Notes: generated from the letters alone by a model not told the origin. A DNA stretch of 64,000 nt from Flavimaribacter sediminis (GCF_019492055.1 NZ_JAICBX010000001.1:620001-684000); one strand, 5' to 3'; positions 25,258 to 36,317 are shown, counted from the first letter of the stretch. Program-made: numbers and translations.

Positions 25258-26182
25258 GGCCCAACCCCGCCTCGGCCACGATCCGGCGCAGAACTTCTGC
25301 GAAATATTCTCCCGCCGGATCAAGCGCCGTCTGGGCCCTGGTGTTGATGCCGATCGAACCCAGAGTCGTTTCCGTGTCGATCGGCAGGGTGACGAATTCG
25401 CCGCTTTCGATTTCGGCCGCGATCACGCCGCGCGAGATGATCCAGATCGCCTGGTAATTGCGAAGCATGGCGCGCCCGAAGGAATCCGAAACGGATTCGA
25501 TCGCCTGTCGCGGCTCGGAAATACCCTGTTCGACGAACAGTCTGTCTACGAAAGGACGGATGATGCTGTTGTCGCTCGGCACGATGACCGGATAGTCGTC
25601 GAGGCTGTCGACGCTGATCTGTCGTTTTCCGGCGAGCGGATGCGAAGCATTGACGGCGATGACCACGCGGTCGCGGTATAGCGGCTCGAACACCAGGCCC
25701 TGCATGTTCTCCGGCGCCGGCAGCCGGCCCATGACGAGGTCGAGTTCGCCGTTGCGCAACTGGTCGAGAAGCACCCGGTTTTCGCCGGTCACCACCTTGA
25801 GCCGGTTGCGCATGCCCGACCGCAGGTATCGCGACACGGCCTGCGGAATAATCGTTGTCGAGACAGTCGGCAGGGCTCCAAGCCGGATGCGCGGTCCATC
25901 GTCCAGGCTGAGTTCGGACAGCGCGTTGACGCCGTTGCGCGCGGCGGTGATGCTGCTGCCGGCGTAACGCAGGAAGATCTCGCCGTAGTGGGAAATCCGG
26001 ATTCCGCGTCCTTCTTTCTCCACCAGCGGCTTGCCGCAGATCTCCTCCAGTTCCCGCAAGGTGCGGGTCACGGCCGGTTGCGTCAGGTTGAGCGCGTCGG
26101 CTGCGCGGCTCACGCTTTTCTGCCGGGCCACCTCCACGAAGGTCTCCAGATGACGCAATTTGATCCGTCGGAGTTGATTCAT
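25250..26182 (-). CDS. pcaQ: LysR-type activator of protocatechuate genes, PcaQ
   Basis: A protein of 310 aa with the LysR HTH LRHLETFVEVARQKSVSRAA plus LNLTQPAVTRTLRELEE. It continues with GRGIRISHYGEIFLRYAG and LGALPTVSTTIIPQAVSRYL, which are strongly PcaQ-like. It is divergent from pcaC with 175 bases between starts, the usual arrangement in Rhizobiales and relatives, where PcaQ activates pcaDCHGB-type operons with protocatechuate-derived inducers. ATG 26182 fits the family; ATG 26224 is a possible longer start, and neither has a strong ribosome-binding site. I could not pick out a clear ATAACC-N4-GGTTAA-type site. Confidence 0.85.
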   Translation of the reverse strand: MNQLRRIKLRHLETFVEVARQKSVSRAADALNLTQPAVTRTLRELEEICGKPLVEKEGRGIRISHYGEIFLRYAGSSITAARNGVNALSELSLDDGPRIRLGALPTVSTTIIPQAVSRYLRSGMRNRLKVVTGENRVLLDQLRNGELDLVMGRLPAPENMQGLVFEPLYRDRVVIAVNASHPLAGKRQISVDSLDDYPVIVPSDNSIIRPFVDRLFVEQGISEPRQAIESVSDSFGRAMLRNYQAIWIISRGVIAAEIESGEFVTLPIDTETTLGSIGINTRAQTALDPAGEYFAEVLRRIVAEAGLGRE

Positions 26183-26357
26183 ATCATTTACGGTATCCAA
26201 AGTTTGATATTTATCATTATTCATTACTGAAGAAATATGTAAATTGTCATCGGTAGGGAGGTTGCCGGTTTGTGTGGCGCGGGTTTGAAAACGCGTCGAG
26301 CATGACGCCGCCGCAGATCCGGAGGACATCCCGAACAAATTGATGACGGAGCGGCCG

Positions 26358-26765
26358 ATGACAAACAACCCGCCAATTTCGAAGCGGTATTCCGAGGGTA
26401 TGGCTACCCGCAGGCAAGTGCTCGGCGACGACCATGTCGACCGCGCCGAATCCGCCAAGATCGATTTCGATGCACCGTTCCAGGAACTGATCGTGGAAGC
26501 CGCCTGGGGCCATGTTTGGTCGCGGGATCAGTGGACGCGACGCGAACGTTCCATGGTCACGATTGCGCTGCTCGCTGCGTTGGGACACTATGAAGAGGTC
26601 GCCATGCACGTACGCGCCACGGCCAATACCGGCGCCACGCGCGAGGACATTCGCGAGGCCATGTTGCATGTCGCGGTGTACGCAGGCGTGCCGGCGGCCA
26701 ACCACGCGATCAAGGTCGTGAAGAAGACATTCGACGAAATGGACGCCGACGGAACCGGATCGTGA
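26358..26765 (+). CDS. pcaC: 4-carboxymuconolactone decarboxylase
   Basis: A protein of 135 aa, typical for PcaC. YSEGMATRRQVLGDDHVDRA is the family N-terminus, ELIVEAAWGHVWSRDQWTRR precedes RERSMVTIALLAALGHYEEV, and HVAVYAGVPAANHAIK ends the fold. It converts 4-carboxymuconolactone to 3-oxoadipate enol-lactone. ATG 26358 has GGAG at 26348-26351; in-frame TTG/ATG at 26340/26343 are less likely. It is the first gene of the rightward pca cluster. Confidence 0.92.
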   Translation: MTNNPPISKRYSEGMATRRQVLGDDHVDRAESAKIDFDAPFQELIVEAAWGHVWSRDQWTRRERSMVTIALLAALGHYEEVAMHVRATANTGATREDIREAMLHVAVYAGVPAANHAIKVVKKTFDEMDADGTGS

Positions 26766-26892
26766 GGTTGACGGCTGTTTCGTGCGGCTGCGTAATAAAA
26801 AAGAAAAGCCAGCAATGGAATATTGGCATTGAGGGATGAGGAACCGGTAATTCAATACCAATGGACCACTCAGCAGACCTTGGAGGTCGATA

Positions 26893-27633
26893 ATGCGTAA
26901 TACACTAGCGGAAACCGGGGCGTTTTTCCCCCGTGACAGGAGCTGGCATCCAAAAGCCTTCACGCCTGACTACAAGACCAGCGTTCTGCGGTCGCCTCAA
27001 AAGGCGCTGCTGTCGTTGTCAAACACGGTCAGCGAGATCGCGGGCCCGGTGTTCGGTCACGATATGCTTGGCGAGATGGATGACGACCTGATCTACAATT
27101 ACGCCAAACCGGGCGAAAGCGCGATCGGCGAGCGGATTATTGTTCACGGACGGGTGCTGGACGAACGGGGCAGGGGCGTTTCCGGCGCGCTTGTCGAATT
27201 CTGGCAGGCCAACGCCGCAGGCCGGTACCGCCACAAGAAGGAAACCTATCTTGCGCCGCTCGATCCAAATTTCGGCGGCTGCGGACGCACGATAACGGAT
27301 GACGACGGCTACTACGCCTTCCGGACCATCAAGCCGGGTCCCTATCCGTGGCCGAATGGCGTCAACGACTGGCGTCCGGCCCATATCCACTTCTCGATCT
27401 TCGGTCACGGCTTCGCGCAGCGACTGATCACACAGATGTACTTCGAAGGCGATCCTCTGATTTCCATCTGCCCGATCGTCAACACGATCAGCGATCCGGA
27501 AGCGATCAGCCGGTTGACGGCGCCGCTCGACATGAACAACACCATCCCCATGGATTCACGGGCCTTCAAGTTCGACATCGTGTTGCGCGGCCGCCGCTCG
27601 ACCATGTTCGAAAACCGCAAGGAGGGCAATTGA
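26893..27633 (+). CDS. pcaH: Protocatechuate 3,4-dioxygenase beta subunit
   Basis: A 246-aa intradiol dioxygenase. The four Fe(III) ligands can be placed: Tyr in AGRYRHKKE, Tyr in GPYPWPNG, and the two His in RPAHIHFS. The N-terminal extension (residues 1-65) is the beta-subunit type. It cleaves protocatechuate to 3-carboxy-cis,cis-muconate. The start is supported by GGAGG upstream. The gene is followed by pcaG with one base between. The 127-bp gap after pcaC may hold a secondary promoter. Confidence 0.95.
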   Translation: MRNTLAETGAFFPRDRSWHPKAFTPDYKTSVLRSPQKALLSLSNTVSEIAGPVFGHDMLGEMDDDLIYNYAKPGESAIGERIIVHGRVLDERGRGVSGALVEFWQANAAGRYRHKKETYLAPLDPNFGGCGRTITDDDGYYAFRTIKPGPYPWPNGVNDWRPAHIHFSIFGHGFAQRLITQMYFEGDPLISICPIVNTISDPEAISRLTAPLDMNNTIPMDSRAFKFDIVLRGRRSTMFENRKEGN

Positions 27634-27634
27634 C

Positions 27635-28249
27635 ATGACCCAGGCTCTCAACATGCTGAAGGAAAGCGCGTCACAGACCGCAGGTCCCTACGTTCACATC
27701 GGCTGTACGCCGAACTTCACCGGCATCGAAGGCGTCTATGACGAGGACCTTGGCAAGGTCATGGTCAATGACGATACGCTCGGCGAGCGCATCACCATCA
27801 CCGGCAAGGTCATCGACGGCAGCGGCACGCCGCTAAAGGATGCGCTCCTGGAAATCTGGCAGGCCGATCACAGCGGGCTCTACAACAGCCCTGCTGAAAC
27901 GCGTGGTCTCGCCGATCCAAACTTTAAAGGGTGGGGCCGGCAGCCGACGGACATGACATCCGGCGTCTTCACTTTCGAGACCATCAAGCCGGGCAGGGTT
28001 CCATTCGTTGAAGGACGCATGCAGGCGCCGCACATCACGTTCTGGATCGTGGCTCGGGGCATCAATCTCGGTCTGAACACGCGCATGTATTTCGGCGACG
28101 AGGAAGAGGCCAATGCGGAAGATCCGGTGCTGGCCCGCGTCGAACACCGAGTCCGCGTTCCGACGCTGATTGCTGGCCGGGAGGGAAACACCTACACGTT
28201 CGACATCAACCTTCAGGGCCCGAACGAAACCGTTTTCTTCGATATCTAA
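27635..28249 (+). CDS. pcaG: Protocatechuate 3,4-dioxygenase alpha subunit
   Basis: A 204-aa partner of PcaH with the same fold (DALLEIWQADHSGLYNSP, GWGRQPTDMTSGVFTFETIK) but without the full set of iron ligands: Leu-Tyr and a HITFW stretch replace the His pair. It completes the active site at the subunit interface. It lies one base after pcaH and 13 bases before pcaI. Confidence 0.94.
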   Translation: MTQALNMLKESASQTAGPYVHIGCTPNFTGIEGVYDEDLGKVMVNDDTLGERITITGKVIDGSGTPLKDALLEIWQADHSGLYNSPAETRGLADPNFKGWGRQPTDMTSGVFTFETIKPGRVPFVEGRMQAPHITFWIVARGINLGLNTRMYFGDEEEANAEDPVLARVEHRVRVPTLIAGREGNTYTFDINLQGPNETVFFDI

Positions 28250-28262
28250 CTAGAGAGTTGCC

Positions 28263-29117
28263 ATGGCGAGTTTCATGTCACTCCGCGACGCGGTCGCGGA
28301 AAATCTGATGGACGGCGACGCCGTCGCATTCGAGGGCTTCACGCACCTCATTCCCCATGCGGCGGCCCATGAGGCGATCCGTCAGAACCGCAAGGATCTG
28401 ACGCTTATCCGGATGACGCCGGATATCGTCTACGACCAGATGGTCGGAATGGGCATGGTCAATAAAATGATCTTTTCCTATGCCGGCAATCCGGGCGTCG
28501 GCCTGTTGCGTCGTGTTCGCGACGCAGTGGAAAACAACTGGCCACAGCCGCTCGAGATCGAGGAACACAGTCACGCCGCCATGGCGAATGCCTACGAGGC
28601 GGGGGCAGCCGGTCTGCCCTGCGCCGTCTTCCGCGGTTATCGCGGCGCCGGCCTTGCGGAGGTTAATCCAAACATCAAATCGATCACCTGCCCGTTCACC
28701 GGCGAGAAACTGGCGGCGATCCCGTCTGTGCGGCCGGACGTCACTTTCATTCACGCCCAGCGGGCGGACAAGAAAGGCAACGTGCTGATCGAAGGCATCA
28801 TCGGCATCCAGAAGGAGGCCGTGCTTGCTGCGAAGCGGTCGGTCGTCACGGTCGAGGAAATCGTCGACGAACTCGACGAGCATCCGAATACCTGCATCCT
28901 GCCGCACTGGACGGTTTCGGCCATCAGCGTCGTTCCCGGCGGCGCCCATCCGTCCTATACGCACGGTTATTACGATCGCGACAACGCCCGGTACATAGAG
29001 TGGGACAAGATCGCCGCCGACCGCGACACGTTTCTGACATGGATGAAGGAAAACGTCATTGACGCCGATCCTGAAGCGTTCGCCGACAGGGTCAAGGATC
29101 TGAGGACTGCAGCATGA
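28263..29117 (+). CDS. pcaI: 3-oxoadipate CoA-transferase subunit A
   Basis: A 284-aa protein of the CoA-transferase family I alpha type. It has SLRDAVAENLMDGDAVAFEG and a glycine loop region near IFSYAGNPGVGLLRRV. The long form (about 280 aa, GctA-like) is common in alphaproteobacterial pca clusters. With PcaJ it moves CoA from succinyl-CoA to 3-oxoadipate. It overlaps pcaJ by ATGA. Confidence 0.88.
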   Translation: MASFMSLRDAVAENLMDGDAVAFEGFTHLIPHAAAHEAIRQNRKDLTLIRMTPDIVYDQMVGMGMVNKMIFSYAGNPGVGLLRRVRDAVENNWPQPLEIEEHSHAAMANAYEAGAAGLPCAVFRGYRGAGLAEVNPNIKSITCPFTGEKLAAIPSVRPDVTFIHAQRADKKGNVLIEGIIGIQKEAVLAAKRSVVTVEEIVDELDEHPNTCILPHWTVSAISVVPGGAHPSYTHGYYDRDNARYIEWDKIAADRDTFLTWMKENVIDADPEAFADRVKDLRTAA

Positions 29118-29901
29118 GCGAGAACGATTTCACACCCGATGAGATGATGACCATCGCGGCGTCGCGCGCGCTGACGAATGACGACGTCTGCTTCGTCGGC
29201 ATCGGTGCGCCGTCGGCGGCCTGCAACGTGGCGCGTCTCACCCATGCGCCGGATATCACGCTGATCTACGAAAGCGGCACGATCGGCACGGCGCCGGACG
29301 TGTTGCCGCTATCGATCGGCGACGGCGAATTGTGCGACACTGCCATCACGACCGTTTCCGTGCCGGAGATGTTCCGGTACTGGCTGCAGGGCGGCCGCAT
29401 CACCATCGGCTTCCTGGGCGCGGCCCAGCTCGACAAGTTCGGCAACATCAACACGACCGTGATCGGCGACTATCATCACCCAAAGACCCGCCTTCCGGGC
29501 GGCGGCGGCGCGCCTGAAATCGCGACCTCCTCGCAGCAGGTCTACATCACGATGAAGCAGACGCTGAGAGGCATGGTCGAGAAGATTGACTTCTTTACGT
29601 CCTTCGGCCATGGCGACGGCGGCGACGCCCGCAAGAAACTCGGTATCGAGACAGCCGGTCCGACGCTTTTGATCACCGATCTCGCCATCTGGAAGCCGGA
29701 TCCTGAAACGAAGGAATTCACCGTCGTTTCCCTGCATCCTGGCGTTACCCGCGACGAGGTCCAGGCGACCTGCGGCTGGACAGTCAAGTTCGCCGACGAT
29801 CTTGAAGTCACCCCGGCGCCGACCGAACTCGAGCTCAAGACGTTGCGGGATCTGAGGGAACGGACCCGGATCGCCCATTCCGGAAAAAAAGAAAAGGCTG
29901 C

Positions 29902-29905
<4 letters not shown>
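29114..29905 (+). CDS. pcaJ: 3-oxoadipate CoA-transferase subunit B
   Basis: A protein of 263 aa. The catalytic Glu is in LIYESGTIGTAPD, the expected position for the thioester-forming residue. CFVGIGAPSAACNVARLT and GGGGAPEIATSSQQVYITMK follow the beta-subunit pattern. It is translationally coupled to pcaI upstream and pcaF downstream (ATGA overlaps on both sides). Confidence 0.88.
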
Positions 29906-31107
<1,202 letters not shown>

Positions 31108-31633
31108 CGGTCTCACCAAAAGGATTGCATTCTGGCTCTGCCGAATCGCGGATTGAGCGTTTGGGCGATCTGGAGCACACCTGCAAAGCGGTCTCGCCTA
31201 TATTTCCAAAAATGACGGGAAGCCGGCGCCCGCTTTCAGGACGACCTCAACGTTTGATCCGTTCGCCGCCGAGTTCGGCCGTGCGGACTTTTCTGTCGTC
31301 AAGGTGATGATGCAAAGATCTCGAAACCGGACATACGCCTGGTGGCGCAAACAAGAAATGATTTTCTGGGCGGGACTGGGCAATTAATCTTGCTTGTTTT
31401 CGCTGTGCAGGAGCTCTGTCATTCCTCGCACGCAAACCACGAAGTTTGAGCAGCGACATATCCTGGCTGGAAAGCCGCGATATTTCCCCGAGTTGCATTC
31501 GGCGCCCTCGAGAACTGCTTCTGAGATTACATCTGCAACTTTCATTAGAACCATGTGATCCGCTGCGACAGTAATCGCGTACCTACTGTAAATACCCAAA
31601 CTGGCAGTTCACCAAATCAGAATTCAGCTATCC
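31108..31633. other. Gene-free stretch between pcaF and the cassette, 526 bp
   Basis: Short open frames occur on both strands but none shows a recognisable domain or ribosome-binding site. Base composition becomes more AT-rich towards the right. It is the left junction of the atypical cassette and probably holds its promoter. It may also contain decayed coding sequence that I cannot identify. Confidence 0.4.
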
Positions 31634-32266
31634 ATGGTGCGAATGATGAGTGACGTCGATGTAAACAAGATCGAGGGATTGGTGCGAGTAGAAAACGTGC
31701 CTAAGGAAGACATGCAGGAACTCTGCATGGAGATGACCCACTCGGTCTATCCTCACAAAAAGGTCTACGGGGACTATTGTCCGATACAGGCGCATGTAAA
31801 CTGCCCACCGGAGCTGGCATTTCGATATCTGGCAAAAACCGAGGCCCTGCTGGAGTGGACCTACAGTTTGCGGGATATGATTTATGTTCCCGAAAAAGAA
31901 CTGTTTGAGTTTACCGACGCCATTGGCGGAACAACCAAATGCTATGCGAAAACAGTCGCCCATAGCGGCCCCATGACCGTCGACTATCACTGCGCATGGG
32001 ATCAGCCAGATCACCTCTGGATGATTTACCTCATGCGCGTGGTTCCTGCAGAGTTGGTGTTCAACAAGTCCGGGTGCGTTATTACCTGGATCAACTGCCG
32101 TCATCCATTTTACGATGAAAACCCGTCTCCTGAACTGGCCCCGGAGGGTCGCAAAGTTTGGGTTGGGGACGGTTGGCCATTTTTCTATGCGGGTCACACG
32201 GTCGAACTGGAAAACCTCAAGCGCATTCTGGAATACCGGAACGCACACAACGAATGGGAGGTTTGA
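31634..32266 (+). CDS. SRPBCC/START-like protein of the cassette
   Basis: A 210-aa protein. PIQAHVNCPPELAFRYLAKT, then EALLEWTYSLRDM, is the start typical of the SRPBCC (polyketide cyclase/START) helix-grip fold, followed by strands such as VDYHCAWDQPDHLWMIYLMR and CVITWINCRHPFYD. Such proteins bind hydrophobic intermediates and may cyclise them. Three nearby ATGs (31634, 31643, 31646) are possible starts, none with a strong ribosome-binding site. Codon use is less GC-biased than in the pca genes. It is the first gene of four on one strand with near-zero spacing. Confidence 0.65.
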   Translation: MVRMMSDVDVNKIEGLVRVENVPKEDMQELCMEMTHSVYPHKKVYGDYCPIQAHVNCPPELAFRYLAKTEALLEWTYSLRDMIYVPEKELFEFTDAIGGTTKCYAKTVAHSGPMTVDYHCAWDQPDHLWMIYLMRVVPAELVFNKSGCVITWINCRHPFYDENPSPELAPEGRKVWVGDGWPFFYAGHTVELENLKRILEYRNAHNEWEV

Positions 32267-32268
32267 CG

Positions 32269-33276
32269 TTGATTGCGGTGAGCCTGATGGGCGCGGCCAG
32301 TTACATGCCCGAGACGGTCGTGGACAATGACTTTTTCCGAGCTGCCAGCGGTGTCGATCGTCATCCGATGTTTCGCGGGACCCAATATCGGCATCACATG
32401 TCATCAGGGGAAACAGCATCCGGTATGGCGACCACGGCTATTGGTCGACTGCAGAAAAAACTGGATCTGGATCTCCATCGCGACGTGGACGCGCTGATTA
32501 GCAATGTAACCCTGCCTGATATTCCTTTTGTCGGGGCAGGCGCGGCAATCGTAGGCAAACTCGGGATGAATCCAAAGGTTGTGTACGATCTTCACAATGG
32601 TGGATGCGTTTCATTCCTGTTCATGCTCGATCTCGCCCGAACTCTGATCCAGGCGGGCAAAATACGCAACGCGATCCTGTGCAACATGCAAACAGCCGCT
32701 GGGCGTGTATTTTCACAGGACGATAACCGGAAATTGCCCCAATCCTGTGTTCCGGGAGACGGCTGTGGAGCGGTGTATGTATGCGCCAGCGAAGCAAATC
32801 CGATCGATGTCATCATCACCCGAACCCACGGTGAATATGCCCTCGATATGAACGTGACAGCTCCCGACGGGCGTGATTGGTGGCAGCCCGGCGAAAGCGC
32901 TTTCAATATTGATTTTGATGAAGCCCATATCGGATCGGTCATCGATCGAGGCAATGCGCTTGTTCCGACAGCGATGTATGACGCGTTGGCGGAAACCGGT
33001 CTCGAACCGCAAGCCATCGACCGTTTAATAACGAATCAACCCAATCGGATCTTCCTGCGGAACTGGAGAGAAGCACTGTTTCTTCCGGAAGAGGCGCACA
33101 TCCACACCCTGCCTGAACATGGAAATCTCTTCGGCGCGGCATTGCCGATATGCCTCGAACGCGGTTGGTCAGAAGGACGCCTCAAGCCGGGCCAGCGGCT
33201 CATGATGGCGGGCTTTTCCCATGCTGGAGATTACAGTGCTGCCGCCATTATTTCACTGAATTCTGTGGTGCATTAG
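32269..33276 (+). CDS. KAS III-like ketosynthase/acyltransferase with altered triad
   Basis: A protein of 335 aa. TTG 32269 has GGGAGG seven bases upstream and begins LIAVSLMGAASYMPETVVDN, the usual KAS III opening. The nucleophile Cys is in DLHNGGCVSFLF. Alignment with E. coli FabH puts TNQPNRI where PHQANLRI should be, so the active-site His is Asn, while the later Asn (EHGNLFGAALP) is kept. Loss of that His argues against ordinary decarboxylative condensation and for acyl transfer or a different condensation. No acyl carrier protein is encoded nearby. Confidence 0.8.
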   Translation: MIAVSLMGAASYMPETVVDNDFFRAASGVDRHPMFRGTQYRHHMSSGETASGMATTAIGRLQKKLDLDLHRDVDALISNVTLPDIPFVGAGAAIVGKLGMNPKVVYDLHNGGCVSFLFMLDLARTLIQAGKIRNAILCNMQTAAGRVFSQDDNRKLPQSCVPGDGCGAVYVCASEANPIDVIITRTHGEYALDMNVTAPDGRDWWQPGESAFNIDFDEAHIGSVIDRGNALVPTAMYDALAETGLEPQAIDRLITNQPNRIFLRNWREALFLPEEAHIHTLPEHGNLFGAALPICLERGWSEGRLKPGQRLMMAGFSHAGDYSAAAIISLNSVVH

Positions 33277-33279
33277 GCA

Positions 33280-35019
33280 ATGGAGACGGTCGCCGATGCT
33301 CTCGTTTCCACACTGCGTGAATTCGGCGCACGCTACGTCTTCGGCGTCAGCGGCGCCAACATCGAACACATCCACGATTCCTTGTATCGACTTGGCCAGA
33401 ACCGACTGAATTCGGTCTTGTGCAAAACTGAAACCGGAGCCGCGTTCATGGCTGACGGCTATGCGAGGCAGACCGGAAGCATAGGTGTGTGTTGCGCCAC
33501 GTCCGGCGGTGGCGCCGTGAATTTGGCGGTGGGAGTCGCCGAAGCGCGAGCTTCCGGTGTGCCCGTGCTGGCGTTGGTGGGCTGCCCTCCGAAATCTCTG
33601 CAAGGCAGAGGTGCATTTCAGCAAGCCGAAGGCGGAGGCAATCAGGTCGATGGAGAAAAAATGTGGCGCTCCGTCGCAAAGAGAGTTTCAGTTCTAAAGG
33701 TCGAAGACTTCTGGCCGAACTTGCGTTCAACACTGATCGCAATGCTTTCCGGGCATCCGGGACCGGCGGTTTTGCTCATTCCTCGCGATACGATGGAGGA
33801 GTTTGTCCCCCCATGTCCAGCAGGAAAACTGCACCGGTTTTGCGCCCAAATTCGGGAGAGCGTCCACTCGACATATCCTGTTCCACTGATGCCAAGTGCA
33901 ATGTTCCGGAGTGCTTGGCTCGAAGCAAAGCGGCCGGTTGTTATTGCGGGAGCAGGGATTGCAAACTCCGCACAGTTGACCGAATGGGCAGAACGCGAGC
34001 AGGTTCCCGTAGCAACCACTCTGGAAGCGCCATCGGCGTTTCCCCAAACGAATTCGCAGTTTTTGGGCATGGTCGGTGTCGCCGGGCATCCGACCTGCCA
34101 CGACTACATTGAACGAAGTGATTGTATATTGGCCTTGGGAACCAGCCTCGACATCATGGCTCGCGCGCCCATTGAATCTGCTGCAAGGGAAAAACCGGTC
34201 TGCATCGTGCATACCAATCTGCAGGCTCTGCCAGATTGGTCGCGACTCGTCGCGATCGAAGAGTGTCCAAAGCGTTGGCTTGCCCAGGATTTCCTGAGCA
34301 CCGATGGTGATAGCTCTCGATTGCGAGATTGGCCTGAACCTCGACCTTTCGAAAGAAGTGTCGTCCGGGAAACTGAACGAACAGATGCTTCCGGGTTGGG
34401 AAATACCCAGGCTGTTGAAGCGATGCAATCCCATCTGCACGCCTTTGACATCGTGATGATGGATGCTGGCAATTGCGCTGCCACAGCAGCTCACCACTTG
34501 CGTTTTCCAGCTGGGGTGCACAGCCAGATAACACTCGGGATGGGTGGGATGGGCTATGCCGTATGTGCGGGTATAGGTGCGCAATTGGCGCGACATGACC
34601 AGCGCACTCTGGTTCTTTGCGGTGACGGCGCGATGTTGACTACGGGTATGGAGCTGCATACCGCGATCGAACTCGGGTTGCCCATTCTTTGGGTGATATT
34701 CAACGATAGTCAGCATGGCATGTGTACAACCCGACAGCGCAAGCTGTTCGACGGTCGCATCCATGCAACGCGCTACAGCCAGGTCGACTTTGTTACGATG
34801 GTCAGCGGCTTGGCTGGCGATAACCAGATTTGGCTTGCCCGTGCAGATTCTCAAGCCGCCGTCTCCCGGAGACTGCAGGAATATCTGCAAATTGAGCCAC
34901 GTGTGCCCGGAATGCTCGAGCTGGAAATTTCGACGGAGGAAGTGCCGCCGTTTTTTCCATTCATGTCAGCAGAATCACCGAAGCGGGAGAGACAGGTTGT
35001 CGAGAGGACATTGGCCTGA
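33280..35019 (+). CDS. ThDP-dependent enzyme, acetolactate-synthase-like
   Basis: A 579-aa enzyme with all three ThDP-enzyme domains. The N-terminal Pyr domain holds the activating Glu in CKTETGAAFMADGYA. The central domain includes KRPVVIAGAGIANSAQLTEW. The C-terminal PP domain contains LCGDGAMLTTGMELHTAIEL through IFNDSQHGM (GDG...N). The family decarboxylates a 2-oxoacid and ligates the product to another carbonyl, or simply releases it. It starts three bases after the KAS gene and shares a base with the P450 start. In this cassette it may build an acyloin-like product; this is inference. Confidence 0.85.
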   Translation: METVADALVSTLREFGARYVFGVSGANIEHIHDSLYRLGQNRLNSVLCKTETGAAFMADGYARQTGSIGVCCATSGGGAVNLAVGVAEARASGVPVLALVGCPPKSLQGRGAFQQAEGGGNQVDGEKMWRSVAKRVSVLKVEDFWPNLRSTLIAMLSGHPGPAVLLIPRDTMEEFVPPCPAGKLHRFCAQIRESVHSTYPVPLMPSAMFRSAWLEAKRPVVIAGAGIANSAQLTEWAEREQVPVATTLEAPSAFPQTNSQFLGMVGVAGHPTCHDYIERSDCILALGTSLDIMARAPIESAAREKPVCIVHTNLQALPDWSRLVAIEECPKRWLAQDFLSTDGDSSRLRDWPEPRPFERSVVRETERTDASGLGNTQAVEAMQSHLHAFDIVMMDAGNCAATAAHHLRFPAGVHSQITLGMGGMGYAVCAGIGAQLARHDQRTLVLCGDGAMLTTGMELHTAIELGLPILWVIFNDSQHGMCTTRQRKLFDGRIHATRYSQVDFVTMVSGLAGDNQIWLARADSQAAVSRRLQEYLQIEPRVPGMLELEISTEEVPPFFPFMSAESPKRERQVVERTLA

Positions 35020-36317
35020 TGACTGCTTTTCTCCGAGTACGGCATGCTGTGCATATCGGGTTGAATGCACCGGATTTCTTCGCCAAACAACGTGATCAAT
35101 TTGGCAATACGTTTTTCGTGCAGGTCCCCGGACTAAACCGCGTTCTGTTTACAAGTGAACCAGAATACGTGTCGGACCTGTTTCAGTTTCCCAGTGACGT
35201 CATGTCGTCCTCCTTGCCGAGCCCAATCCAGCCGCTCCTCGGAGAACGCTCGCTGATACTGGTGCAGGGAGACGCACACCGTGATGAGCGTCGGTTACTA
35301 AAACCCGCTTTCCAGGGACAATGTCTGATTCAATACAATCGGTTCATTGAAGATGCGATCGAAACGTCCTGCAAACAATTGCAGAGCGATCCTGTTGCGC
35401 AAACCTGGATGCAGGACGTCACGCTGGATGTGATCTTGCGTGCGGTTTTCGGTGAGGAAGAGGTCTCTGAGCGCGCGGAGTTTGCAGCAGCCTGCAGGCG
35501 GCTGATCGGTTCCTACACCGCGTTGTTATTGCTGTTTCCAAATGCTCGGTTCAATGCCTGGGGCTTTAGCCCGTGGGACAGATTTCTTTCGGCTCGAGAG
35601 GTTCTGGACGAACAAATTTATCGGGTTCTCGACCGTTCCATCACGCGCAAGAGCGATAGCGTTGTCGGTCGGTTGATGGAAGAAGGAGCTGCCACAGATC
35701 TTCACGATCCAAAGGTTCGGCGAGATTGGCGCGATCGACTGACGACACTGTTGCTGGCAGGATTTGAGACCACTGCCAATACCCTGGCTTGGACACTTTA
35801 TCACCTTACGCAACACCCCGAATGGCAAGATCGTATAGCGGTGTCGCTCGGCAGGGCGGATAGCAGGGAAGCGTTGACACGGCATGCCATGAAGCAACCG
35901 GAACTGGATTCGTTCTGCAAGGAGGTCATGCGATTGCACCCGGTTGTGCCGCTGGTAATTCGCTCGGTCCTGTCACCCGTCGAATGGGCCGGCCGGTCGC
36001 TGTCGCCGGGTGAGTATGCGGGTGTTGCAACGTTGAATATCCACACGGATCCCACGCTATATCCCGATCCGATGCGGTTCGATCCAGCCCGTTTCTTGGA
36101 TGCGAAACCGAAACTTCATGAGTATGTGCCGTTTGGTGGCGGTGAAAAGAAATGCCTTGGCTATGGCTTCGCATTGCACGAAATCAAGATCGTGATTGCG
36201 ACAATATTAACCCGATTTCGAATTGCATTGACGAGCCCTGTATACCCAAAGCCACGCATTCAAGGCCTGGCGCTGATGCCCAAGCCGGAAATCCGGTTGA
36301 CTTTGTCGCCGCGTTAG
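35019..36317 (+). CDS. Cytochrome P450
   Basis: A protein of 432 aa. The I-helix AGFETTANTLAWTLYHL has the oxygen-activation Thr, KEVMRLHPVVP carries ExxR, and PFGGGEKKCLGYGFALHE is the heme-Cys loop (FxxGxxxCxG). No reductase or ferredoxin gene is adjacent, so redox partners must come from elsewhere. The start codon overlaps the stop of the ThDP enzyme (TGATG). It would oxidise the product of the upstream enzymes. It is the last gene of the cassette. Confidence 0.9.
   Translation: MTAFLRVRHAVHIGLNAPDFFAKQRDQFGNTFFVQVPGLNRVLFTSEPEYVSDLFQFPSDVMSSSLPSPIQPLLGERSLILVQGDAHRDERRLLKPAFQGQCLIQYNRFIEDAIETSCKQLQSDPVAQTWMQDVTLDVILRAVFGEEEVSERAEFAAACRRLIGSYTALLLLFPNARFNAWGFSPWDRFLSAREVLDEQIYRVLDRSITRKSDSVVGRLMEEGAATDLHDPKVRRDWRDRLTTLLLAGFETTANTLAWTLYHLTQHPEWQDRIAVSLGRADSREALTRHAMKQPELDSFCKEVMRLHPVVPLVIRSVLSPVEWAGRSLSPGEYAGVATLNIHTDPTLYPDPMRFDPARFLDAKPKLHEYVPFGGGEKKCLGYGFALHEIKIVIATILTRFRIALTSPVYPKPRIQGLALMPKPEIRLTLSPR

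Noticed and set aside
31384-31599. 71-codon reverse frame between pcaF and the cassette
   Set aside because: No ribosome-binding site or known domain; cannot be distinguished from chance.
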